A DNA stretch of 64,000 bases from Acidimicrobiales bacterium (GTDB taxonomy: Bacteria > Actinomycetota > Acidimicrobiia > Acidimicrobiales > UBA8190): positions 1-64,000 of the forward strand of contig DATKSK010000038.1 of NCBI GenBank assembly GCA_035531755.1, read 5' to 3'. Position 1 is the stretch's first letter. Every line of letters starts with the position of its first letter. This document shows, piece after piece, positions 53,474 to 60,193 of this stretch. A program made the translations under genes and the position numbers. The notes beneath the pieces were generated by a model that saw only the letters and a list, made by a program, of their open reading frames with translations, had not been told where the DNA came from and searched no databases.

Positions 53474-55009
53474 GTGCGCGTCCTGCTGGTGTCGACGTAC
53501 GAGCTCGGCCATCAGCCGCTGCACGTGGCCTCGCCCGCCGGTGCACTGGCGCGCGCCGGCCACGACGTGCGGTGCGCCGACCTCGCCGTCGAGGCGCTCG
53601 ACCCCGACACGCTGTCATGGGCGGAGGCGGTGGCGTGCTCGGTTCCCATGCACACGGCCATGCGCCTGGCGCGCACCGTGTGCACGGAGGTCCGCTCCCG
53701 GCGCCCGGACATTGCGCTGTGCCTCTACGGGCTCTACGCCGGGCTCGACGGCGTGCACGGCGCGGCGCCCGTGGCCGACGTCACCATCGCCGGGGAATAC
53801 GAGCCGGCGCTGGTCGCATGGGCCGACGACCTGGCGGGTCGAACGGGACGCACCGCCATGACGACCGGGGTCGGGGGCAGTGTCGGGACAGGCGGCTCGC
53901 GTACCGTCGTCGAGCTCGGTCGGGGCCACTTCGGGTTGCCCGCCCGCCACCTCCTGCCGAAACTGGAGCACTACGCCCGCCTGGCCGTGGGGGCCGAGCA
54001 CCGACTCGCCGGCTACGTGGAGGCGAGCCACGGGTGTGCGCACCGCTGCCGCCACTGCCCCGTCCCCGTCGTGTACGACGGGCGCACCCGCCTGGTCTCG
54101 GTCGACGCCGTCGTGGCTGACGTCGCCCAGCTGGTGGCCATGGGCGCCCGCCACATCACCTTCGGCGACCCCGACTTCCTGAACGGCCCCCACCACGCGC
54201 TGCGGGTCGTCGACGCCGTCCACGGCGCCTTCCCAGACGTGACCTTCGACGTCACCGCCAAGGTCGAGCACATCCTGCGCGACCGCACCGTGTGGACGCG
54301 TCTCGCCGCCGCGGGCTGCCTGTTCGCGGTGTCGGCGTTCGAGTCGGCCAGCGACGACATCCTCGTGCACCTGGACAAGGGGCACACCGCCGCCGAGGAG
54401 GTCGAGGCGGTGGCCGTCCTGCGCGCCGCGGGCATCGAGCCGCGTCCGTCGCTGCTCCCCTTCACGCCGTGGACCACGGCGGGCGACGTCGTCGACATCC
54501 TCGACCTCGTGGCGCGCTGCGACCTGGTGGGGAACGTCGACCCCGTGCAACTCGCCATCCGCCTCCTCGTGCCCCCCGGCTCGCTCCTCGTCACCTCCGG
54601 GACCCTGGCGGGCCGCGTGGGCGACTACGACGCCGAGCACCTGGGGTGGAGCTGGACGTCGCCCGATCCTCGTCTCGACGTGCTCCAGGAGCGGCTGGCC
54701 GTCTTGGCGGAGCGCGCCGGGACCGACGGGTGGCCCGCCCGGGAGGCCTACGACGCCGTGCGCGCCACCGCGGCCGCGGTACTCGGCGACGCCGGGCCCG
54801 GGCCGGCGCCCGCGCCCGAGGACCGTCTGCGCTCGTCCGTCGCGCCCGACGAGCGCCCGCGCCTCACCGAGTCGTGGTTCTGCTGTGCCGAGCCCAGCGG
54901 CGCGCAATTCGAATCGGTCCGGATGGTGGAACCGGTCCGGATGGTGGAACCGGTCCGGATGGTCGAGGCGGCACCGGTGGGCGAGCCCACCGCCGCAGGC
55001 GGGAGGTAG
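53474..55009 (+). CDS. Radical SAM protein with C-terminal CCAEP motif (CUAEP/CCAEP-tail type)
   Basis: 511 residues. Residues 1-~115 form a B12-binding-like Rossmann domain (MRVLLVSTYELGHQPLHVAS) without an obvious cobalamin DxHxxG. Residues ~180-400 are the radical SAM barrel with the cluster motif C-x-x-x-C-x-x-C (Cys188, 192, 195: HGCAHRCRHCPVPVV), and later FGDPDFLNG and AVSAFESASDDIL. Near the C-terminus SWFCCAEPS has Cys470-Cys471-Ala-Glu-Pro. I recall a radical SAM (seleno)protein family named for a CUAEP/CCAEP tail, with selenocysteine or cysteine at the second position; here the codons are TGC TGT, so Cys-Cys. After CCAEP comes an atypical 37-residue extension with VRMVEP repeated three times. 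Reaction unknown. A ribosome-binding GGGAGG at its 3' end serves the next gene. Confidence 0.9.
   Translation: MRVLLVSTYELGHQPLHVASPAGALARAGHDVRCADLAVEALDPDTLSWAEAVACSVPMHTAMRLARTVCTEVRSRRPDIALCLYGLYAGLDGVHGAAPVADVTIAGEYEPALVAWADDLAGRTGRTAMTTGVGGSVGTGGSRTVVELGRGHFGLPARHLLPKLEHYARLAVGAEHRLAGYVEASHGCAHRCRHCPVPVVYDGRTRLVSVDAVVADVAQLVAMGARHITFGDPDFLNGPHHALRVVDAVHGAFPDVTFDVTAKVEHILRDRTVWTRLAAAGCLFAVSAFESASDDILVHLDKGHTAAEEVEAVAVLRAAGIEPRPSLLPFTPWTTAGDVVDILDLVARCDLVGNVDPVQLAIRLLVPPGSLLVTSGTLAGRVGDYDAEHLGWSWTSPDPRLDVLQERLAVLAERAGTDGWPAREAYDAVRATAAAVLGDAGPGPAPAPEDRLRSSVAPDERPRLTESWFCCAEPSGAQFESVRMVEPVRMVEPVRMVEAAPVGEPTAAGGR
54917..54970 (+). repeat. Three 18-bp tandem repeats inside the radical SAM gene
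   Basis: Units at 54917-54934, 54935-54952 and 54953-54970 (GTCCGGATGGTGGAACCG; last copy changed in its 3' third) encode VRMVEP, VRMVEP, VRMVEA. The 18-bp period keeps the frame. Confidence 0.9.
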
Positions 55010-55014
55010 AGGAC

Positions 55015-55953
55015 ATGGGCGGTCGACAGTCGGCGACCCAGGGAACGACGGCGGCGGCCAAGGGCCGCCACGAGCCCTGGCACGGTGCCCCGGAAGGCTC
55101 GCACGAGTGGGTGAGCTTCCCGGATCCCGAGGAGGAGCGCACCTGGCTGTTCGACGTCACCTTCCTCGAGAGCCGGTGGACGTGCATCTTCGGCCAGGGC
55201 TGCCAGGGCGTCCTCACAGGCCCCGCTCCCGAGCTGGTGCAGGGTTGCTGCTCGTACGGGGCGCACTTCACCGGTGCCAAGGACGCCCGCCGCGTCCAGG
55301 CGGCGGCGGCCAAGCTCACGCCCGAGCAGTGGCAGTTCCACGGCAAGGCCCGCACCGCGGGGAAGGCCCGGCCCGACGTCGTCGTGCGTTCCAAGTCCGG
55401 CGACCTCACCACCCGCCTGGTGAAGGACGCGTGCATCTTCCTCAACCGTGTCGACTTCCCCGGCGGCCCCGGATGCGCGCTGCACCGCGCCGCGGCCGAG
55501 CAGGGCATCCCGCACCTCGAGCTCAAGCCGGACGTCTGCTGGCAGCTGCCGCTGCGCCGTGACGACGAGATCGCCGACGACGGCCACGTCACGTCGGTCA
55601 TCAGGCAGTGGGACCGCCGCGACTGGGGTGACGGCGGCTTCGAGTTCCACTGGTGGTGCACCGAGTCGCCCGAAGCCTTCGTGGGGACGCGCCCGGTCTA
55701 CGAGGAGCTCGAGGACGAGCTCGTCGCCATGGTCGGCAAGAAGATCTTCAAGCGACTCGTCCGCTACCTCCGGGCCCGCGACACGGCCCTCGGCCTGGCG
55801 GCCGCCAACGGGGCCGGCAACGGGGCCGGCAACGGGGCCGCCCGGACGGGGGCCCCGCTCGCCCCGGTGATGGTCCCGGCGGCGACGTCCGTCGCCGTCC
55901 CCGCGCCCGTGCGCCTGCCGCATCCGGCCGTCCGCAAGGCGCGGCCCTCCTGA
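55015..55953 (+). CDS. Cysteine-rich protein downstream of the radical SAM gene, function unknown
   Basis: 312 residues, no signal peptide. Eight cysteines lie in a compact 1-220 domain: WTCIFGQGC (57, 63), QGCCSYG (78, 79), KDACIFLNR (140), GPGCALHRAA (154), KPDVCWQLPL (175) and WWCTESP (215). The pattern, with CIFLNR..GGPGCALH..DVCWQLPLRR, recalls cysteine-cluster proteins of the YkgJ/DUF3109 kind that probably bind zinc or an Fe-S cluster. The name is offered tentatively. The C-terminal ~60 residues are low-complexity (GNGAGNGAGNG, Pro/Ala/Val). The ATG is 5 nt after the radical SAM stop with a GGGAGG site, so the two genes are surely co-transcribed. Confidence 0.82.
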   Translation: MGGRQSATQGTTAAAKGRHEPWHGAPEGSHEWVSFPDPEEERTWLFDVTFLESRWTCIFGQGCQGVLTGPAPELVQGCCSYGAHFTGAKDARRVQAAAAKLTPEQWQFHGKARTAGKARPDVVVRSKSGDLTTRLVKDACIFLNRVDFPGGPGCALHRAAAEQGIPHLELKPDVCWQLPLRRDDEIADDGHVTSVIRQWDRRDWGDGGFEFHWWCTESPEAFVGTRPVYEELEDELVAMVGKKIFKRLVRYLRARDTALGLAAANGAGNGAGNGAARTGAPLAPVMVPAATSVAVPAPVRLPHPAVRKARPS

Positions 55954-56137
55954 AGTCCCGGCCCCGGCAGGCAGCCTGCGCCGGGGGGTGACGACGGGCC
56001 GCGACCGCGGCGCTGACAACCGGGTGGCCACGGACCTCGACATCGCCACCGCGACGGATCTGACAACACGTCCGCAACGGGCCCTGCCGGGGCCCACGTC
56101 ACTCAAGGTGGTCGCCCGGCCTGCCGACTGAGGGACT

Positions 56138-57265
56138 GTGATTCGCACGCGTCTCGCCGGCGCACTCGCCGCGGCCGCTCTGGCGGTCGCCGTCGTCGCC
56201 GGCACCGACGTCGCCGTGGCCACAGGAGCCGCGGCCGCACCGACGCCGCACACGGTGGGCAGCCCCGCCCCCGACGCGCCCACGCCCAGCGATTTCTGGC
56301 TGGCTACGGCGCACGGGGACGTGTGGAACTTCGGAGCCACTGCGTCGTATGGCTCGGCGAGCTCGCTACCCCTGGCCCACCCCGTCGTGGGCATCGTCCC
56401 GACGCAGACGGGTCTCGGCTACTGGCTGGTGGCCTCGGACGGCGGCGTCTTCGCCTACGGCGACGCCGGGTTCCACGGCTCCACCGGGGCGATCGCACTC
56501 AACGAGCCGATCGTGGGCATGGCGCCCACCCCCGACGGGGCGGGCTACTGGCTGGTGGCCTCCGACGGCGGCATCTTCTCCTTCGGGGACGCCGCCTTCT
56601 CTGGATCCACCGGCGCCATCCATCTCAGCCAACCCATCGTGGGCATGGCGCCCACCCCCGACGGGGCGGGCTACTGGCTGGTGGCCTCGGACGGCGGCAT
56701 CTTCGCCTTCGGGGACGCCGCCTTCCACGGCTCCATGGGCGCGAGCCCCACGCCCGACCCCGCCGAGAAGGTCGTGTCGAGCGAGACCGGCGCGGGGTAC
56801 TGGGTCGTCGACCAGAACGGCACCGTCCACGCCTTCGGGGACGCGCTCGGCTCGGCGCCGCCGCCCCAGGGGCTCATGTTCCGGTCGGTCACGCCGGGCG
56901 ACGCCGTGGCGCTGTTCGCCTTCGCGCAGCTGGGCAAGCCCTACATCTGGGGCGGCAACGGCCCGACCGGGTACGACTGCTCGGGCCTGACCCTGGCCTC
57001 GTGGACGCACGCCGCGGGCATCACCTTCGCACGCGTGGCCGACGACCAGTACCACACGGCCGGGCAACCGGTGGCGCTCGACGCGCTGCAGACGGGCGAC
57101 CTCGTGTTCTGGGGATCCAACCAGTCCGACTGGACGAGCGTGTACCACGCCGCCATCTACGTGGGCGGGGGTCGGATCGTCGAGGCGACCGGCGACCACG
57201 TGCAGCTGAACTCGCTCGGCCAGTGGGGCAGCGGCGACCTCATGCCCAACGGCCGGCACCCGTAG
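56138..57265 (+). CDS. Secreted NlpC/P60 peptidoglycan hydrolase with GYWLVASDGG repeats
   Basis: 375 residues. Signal peptide about 1-34 (MIRTRLAGALAAAALAVAVVAG, then AxA-type site). Residues ~50-245 carry about five imperfect ~40-residue repeats built on GYWLVASDGGIFSFGDAAFSGS and PIVGMAPTPDGA, a beta-propeller-like or wall-binding module common in acidimicrobial secreted proteins. The C-terminal NlpC/P60 domain (~258-375) has catalytic Cys281 in YDCSGLT and the His in YHAAIYVGGGRIVEA. It should cut D-Glu-DAP type stem peptides in the cell wall. GTG start. The 184-bp upstream gap holds nothing I can name; a c-di-AMP riboswitch was looked for and not seen. Confidence 0.92.
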   Translation: MIRTRLAGALAAAALAVAVVAGTDVAVATGAAAAPTPHTVGSPAPDAPTPSDFWLATAHGDVWNFGATASYGSASSLPLAHPVVGIVPTQTGLGYWLVASDGGVFAYGDAGFHGSTGAIALNEPIVGMAPTPDGAGYWLVASDGGIFSFGDAAFSGSTGAIHLSQPIVGMAPTPDGAGYWLVASDGGIFAFGDAAFHGSMGASPTPDPAEKVVSSETGAGYWVVDQNGTVHAFGDALGSAPPPQGLMFRSVTPGDAVALFAFAQLGKPYIWGGNGPTGYDCSGLTLASWTHAAGITFARVADDQYHTAGQPVALDALQTGDLVFWGSNQSDWTSVYHAAIYVGGGRIVEATGDHVQLNSLGQWGSGDLMPNGRHP

Positions 57266-57278
57266 CCGTCTGCTCCCC

Positions 57279-57293
57279 GGCGCGCAGGGCGCC
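57279..57293. terminator. Short hairpin between convergent genes
   Basis: GGCGC-GCAGG-GCGCC, a 5-bp stem in the 34-bp gap between converging genes. Weak evidence. Confidence 0.3.
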
Positions 57294-57299
57294 CGCCCG

Positions 57300-57503
57300 T
57301 CACTCCGCCAGCGGGTCGTCCTCGAGCGACACACCCGAGCCGGGACCCAGGATGTCTTCCAGCTCGTCGGACTCGGCCATGCACCACGACGCGTGCTCGT
57401 CGTCGGGCTCGGCGCCGCACTCCGGACAGCGCTTGTTGGCGGTCGCGATCGAGCGCTTCAGGCTGCGGGCCTCCTCGAAGCGGCGATGCCGTCCCTTCTT
57501 CAC
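57300..57503 (-). CDS. Small protein with CPEC zinc-ribbon-like motif
   Basis: 67 residues: basic N-terminus (MKKGRHRRFEEARSLKRS), then CPECG and WC 15 residues later, and an acidic C-terminus (DELEDILGPGSG, LEDDPLAE). The C-x-x-C plus single Cys could bind zinc with a further ligand (His in DDEHASWC). Family not recognised. GTG start with a GGGGAGT sequence upstream. Typical of short actinobacterial conserved hypotheticals. Confidence 0.65.
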   Translation of the reverse strand: MKKGRHRRFEEARSLKRSIATANKRCPECGAEPDDEHASWCMAESDELEDILGPGSGVSLEDDPLAE

Positions 57504-57669
57504 GAGCGACTCCCCTGTCGGCCGGGCGCGTGGATCACGGCGAGGACTCGCAGAGAGTCTATCTGCCGGTCAGGGGGCGCCCGACCCGCCCCCGGACCGG
57601 CCCGGGACCGGCCCGGGACCACGGCCACCCGCTCGTCTGCCTGCTCAGGGGGCGCGACGCCGTCGCCAC

Positions 57670-57675
57670 TACAGT
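57670..57675 (+). promoter_or_regulatory. -10 element of the 57682 gene
   Basis: TACAGT, six nt before the ATG at 57682, predicts a leaderless message. Confidence 0.45.
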
Positions 57676-57681
57676 CAGGGC

Positions 57682-57957
57682 ATGCCCGAGGAATTCGACC
57701 CGGCGGCCATGGTGGGGCGCTTCCGCGCCCGCGCCGCCGCCGTCCGGTCCCGGGGCATCCCCCCCGTCGAGGGCCCGGAACGCCAGCGCTTCGTCGAGCA
57801 GGCCCAGCTCGACTTCATGGACTACGCCATGATCGGCGACGCCGAGACCTCCCTCGACGACGGCATCCTGACGTTGCGCGTCGATCTGCGGCCCGAGGCC
57901 GCCGCACCGGGCACCGGGACGGTGACGGACGGGGGGTCAGGGGCCGCGGCCACCTGA
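57682..57957 (+). CDS. Small conserved-looking protein, function unknown
   Basis: 91 residues: MPEEFDPAAMVGRFRARAAAVRSRGIPPVEGPERQRFVEQAQLDF, predicted helical. It is followed by MDYAMIGDAETSLDDGILTLRVDLRP, a short beta part, and a Gly/Thr/Ala tail. Family not recognised. The ATG is 6 nt after TACAGT. A longer upstream frame is only a shadow of the NlpC gene. Confidence 0.65.
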   Translation: MPEEFDPAAMVGRFRARAAAVRSRGIPPVEGPERQRFVEQAQLDFMDYAMIGDAETSLDDGILTLRVDLRPEAAAPGTGTVTDGGSGAAAT

Positions 57958-57988
57958 GGCACGGCCGCCCGCCTCGGGACGCACCCCC

Positions 57989-58588
57989 TCACCCCCCGTA
58001 GTTCATCCGGGTGTCCTGCATGCGCAGCACACCGCCCTCGCCGTCCCCGTCGCCCGCGGGCGACGCGCCGCCCCCGGGCCGCGCCGGTTCCTGCGCCTGG
58101 CCGCAGTCGACGACCTCGCCCACGAACCACGTGTGGCTCCCGAGCATCAGGGCATGGCGCAGCTCGCAGTCGAGCCAGGCCGCCGCCACGTCGAGGACAG
58201 GCGCGCCCGTCGAGGCCGCGTGGACCGGCTCGCCGTCCATCGTCCCCGCACCCGAGGCGTCGACCGACGACGACACCACCGGCTTGGCGAAGCGGCGGAC
58301 GAGCGCCCGCTGGGCGCGCGGCAGCAGGCTGAGCGCGAAGACGCCACCCTCGTGGAGCAGCGCGTGGGTCACCGACCCCGCCTCCACGCCGATGCCGACC
58401 AGCTTCGGCTCGGTGGCGACCTGGGTCGCCCAGCTGATCGTCATGAGGTTGCGCCGATCCCCCGCCCTCGTGCCCACCACGTACAAGCCGCTCGGCATGG
58501 ACCACAGCACCCGCCGTCGCAGGCGGTCGTAGCCGTCGGGCTCCCGGCCCGGGGGGACGGGGCCGACCACGCCGTGCCCCCCCGTCAC
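57989..58588 (-). CDS. Flavin reductase-like (FMN-binding split-barrel) protein
   Basis: 199 residues. The Flavin_Reduct fold appears from about residue 25: YDRLRRRVLWSMPSGLYVVGTRAGDRRNLMTISWATQVATEPKLVGIGVEAGSVTH. Then FALSLLPRAQRALVRRF, and later CELRHALMLGSHTWFVGEVVDC. It likely binds FMN and uses NAD(P)H to supply reduced flavin, or acts on another substrate. The GTG overlaps the lipoprotein stop (GTGA), so it is coupled. A Gly/Glu-rich loop occurs near the C-terminus. Confidence 0.86.
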   Translation of the reverse strand: MTGGHGVVGPVPPGREPDGYDRLRRRVLWSMPSGLYVVGTRAGDRRNLMTISWATQVATEPKLVGIGVEAGSVTHALLHEGGVFALSLLPRAQRALVRRFAKPVVSSSVDASGAGTMDGEPVHAASTGAPVLDVAAAWLDCELRHALMLGSHTWFVGEVVDCGQAQEPARPGGGASPAGDGDGEGGVLRMQDTRMNYGG

Positions 58589-59046
58589 GACGAGCCCCCG
58601 GGCCCGGTGGCGCCCAGGGCGTCGAGGCGCGCCTCGGCCTTCACGTAGCCGGCGGCCGCCTGGGTGAGCTCGGACGTGGCCCGGCCCAGCACGGCGCCGT
58701 CACCGGCGGCCGCCTTGCTGCAGTCGCGCCCCGCCGCGGCGGCCGCCGCGTAGGCGGCGGTGAGCACGGCCGACAGCTGGTCGTCGGGCGCCGGGAGGTT
58801 CTGGTTGGCGGCCAGGGCGTCGTTGACGAGCACGTCGCAGTCGGTGCGCAGGGCGGCGGGGTCGTGACGCGCCTGCACCATCACGATCCGTCGGGCGTCG
58901 CCGCGCAGCGCGCCGAGGCTGGCCGACAGCCCTGTCGTCGTGGCCCACGACCGGACCTGCTCGCCGATGGTCTTCCCGGGGTAGGGGCTGCCGCAGGCCG
59001 CGAGCGCCACGCCGGCGACGAGCAGCACGGCGGCGGCGCGCCTCAC
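58585..59046 (-). CDS. Putative lipoprotein
   Basis: 153 residues with a signal peptide and lipobox VALAACG (lipidated Cys18). The mature part is helical (VRSWATTTGLSASLGALRGDARRIVMVQA) with two further Cys (TDCDVL, GRDCSKA) that may form a disulphide. No known family is recognised. GTG start overlaps the DUF3151 stop (GTGA). Large alternative frames upstream are shadows. Confidence 0.78.
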   Translation of the reverse strand: MRRAAAVLLVAGVALAACGSPYPGKTIGEQVRSWATTTGLSASLGALRGDARRIVMVQARHDPAALRTDCDVLVNDALAANQNLPAPDDQLSAVLTAAYAAAAAAGRDCSKAAAGDGAVLGRATSELTQAAAGYVKAEARLDALGATGPGGSS

Positions 59047-59495
59047 CGCCCGCCGGCGCCCGGCAGCCCCGCCGGCGGCCACGCCGGGTCGAGCTGGCGC
59101 AGGAAGAGCGCGCAGCGCTCCTCCTCGGCGGCCTCGCCGATGGCGGCGGCCGCGGCCCGCAGCCCCTCCACGCAGCGCAGGAACCCGCGGTTGCCGGCGT
59201 TCGCCCACCGGACATACCCACTCCCCCGCCATCCCGCCCGGCGCAGCGCGTCGAGGCCCCGGTGGTAGCCGACGCGGTAGCAGGCGTACGCCTCGACATC
59301 GTCGCGCGACACGTCGCCGAGCGCCGCCCACGCCTCGGACCACTCGGGGAAGGCGCGCACCACGTCGGCCACGGCGTCGTGACGGGCGGCGGCGGGCACC
59401 GCCGACGCCGCCGCCAGGCGTTCGACGCCGGCCGCAGGCGCCGGGGGCAGCACCGTGTCGGGCGGAGCCGAGCCGAGGTCGATCGGGCCGGTCAC
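59043..59495 (-). CDS. DUF3151-family protein
   Basis: 150 residues. The block VVRAFPEWSEAWAALGDVSRDDVEAYACYRVGYHRGLDALRRAGWRGSGYVRWANAGNRGFLRCVEGL is characteristic of DUF3151, an actinobacterial family. It is helical, TPR-like in flavour, cytoplasmic, function unknown. It overlaps the small membrane protein stop upstream and the lipoprotein start downstream, so it is part of a coupled set of four genes. Confidence 0.9.
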   Translation of the reverse strand: MTGPIDLGSAPPDTVLPPAPAAGVERLAAASAVPAAARHDAVADVVRAFPEWSEAWAALGDVSRDDVEAYACYRVGYHRGLDALRRAGWRGSGYVRWANAGNRGFLRCVEGLRAAAAAIGEAAEEERCALFLRQLDPAWPPAGLPGAGGR

Positions 59496-59725
59496 CGCGA
59501 CCGCCCCCGGGTGCCGCCGGCCTCGGGGAGGTAGTGGCGTCCGCCGCCGGTGTCCGCCCAGACGCGCATGGTGCGGTCGGTGATGGGGTCCTTGAAGACC
59601 TCGTCGGTCGGGACCCAGCCGGGCTCGGGGCCGTCGGACTCCCCATGGCGGCGCACGAAGAGGCTCATGGCCGCGGCCACCAGGACCGCGGCGACGACGA
59701 GCACGCCGAGGAGCGCGTACAGCAC
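59492..59725 (-). CDS. Small single-pass membrane protein
   Basis: 77 residues. GTG at 59725 gives VLYALLGVLVVAAVLVAAAMSLFV, one transmembrane segment (2-22). A hydrophilic cytoplasmic or external part follows: EPGWVPTDEVFKDPITDRTMRVWADTGGGRHYLPE, a motif seen in small actinobacterial proteins of unknown function. Stop overlaps the DUF3151 start (GTGA-type). Confidence 0.75.
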   Translation of the reverse strand: MLYALLGVLVVAAVLVAAAMSLFVRRHGESDGPEPGWVPTDEVFKDPITDRTMRVWADTGGGRHYLPEAGGTRGRSR

Positions 59726-59732
59726 CGCGTCC

Positions 59733-60101
59733 CTACCGCCGGGGGCCGATGACGACGGCCGTCCCGTACGCGGCGATCTCGGTGAGGGCCTGGCCGATCT
59801 CCGAGGAGTCGAACCGCATCCCGACGATGGCATTGGCCCCCATGAGCCGGGCGTTCTCGATCAACCGGTCCATGGCGTGGCGCCTGCTGTCCTCGAGCAG
59901 CTTGGTGTAGGCCCCGACCTCACCGCCGACGAGCGACTTGAACGACGCCCCGATCCCCCGGACCGCGCCCATCGAGCGGACCACGAGCCCGAAGCACGAC
60001 CCGAGCGTCCGCTGCACCTCGTACTCCGGGAAGTCGAAGGCGGTGGTGATCGGGAAGCTGGCGTAGCCGGCACCGGCGGTGCCCGGGCCCTCTGTCGTCA
60101 C
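59733..60101 (-). CDS. YbjQ-like (UPF0145) heavy-metal-binding-domain protein
   Basis: 122 residues: ITTAFDFPEYEVQRTLGSCFGLVVRSMGAVRGIGASFKSLVGGEVGAYTKLLEDSRRHAMDRLIENARLMGANAIVGMRFDSSEIG. This matches the YbjQ/DUF74 fold, a pentamer-forming domain of uncertain function sometimes called heavy-metal binding. GTG at 60101. A leftmost TAG stop lies 7 nt before the small membrane gene start, so the set is probably one transcript. Confidence is in the family, not in metal binding. Confidence 0.88.
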   Translation of the reverse strand: MTTEGPGTAGAGYASFPITTAFDFPEYEVQRTLGSCFGLVVRSMGAVRGIGASFKSLVGGEVGAYTKLLEDSRRHAMDRLIENARLMGANAIVGMRFDSSEIGQALTEIAAYGTAVVIGPRR

Positions 60102-60193
60102 GGTCGTCTCCCTCGGGTCGGGCTCCGCCGGGCTGCCCAGCCGGTCCGCCTGCGACGGCGGGCCCGGGCCGGCCGGGGCGCGACGCCAGGGCG

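Noticed and set aside
54881-54886. Selenocysteine codon in the radical SAM tail
   Set aside because: The codons are TGC TGT; there is no in-frame TGA, so this copy is a Cys-Cys form.
55954-56137. c-di-AMP (ydaO) riboswitch before the NlpC/P60 gene
   Set aside because: Expected by analogy with other wall hydrolases, but I could not find its conserved core or stems in the 184 bp.
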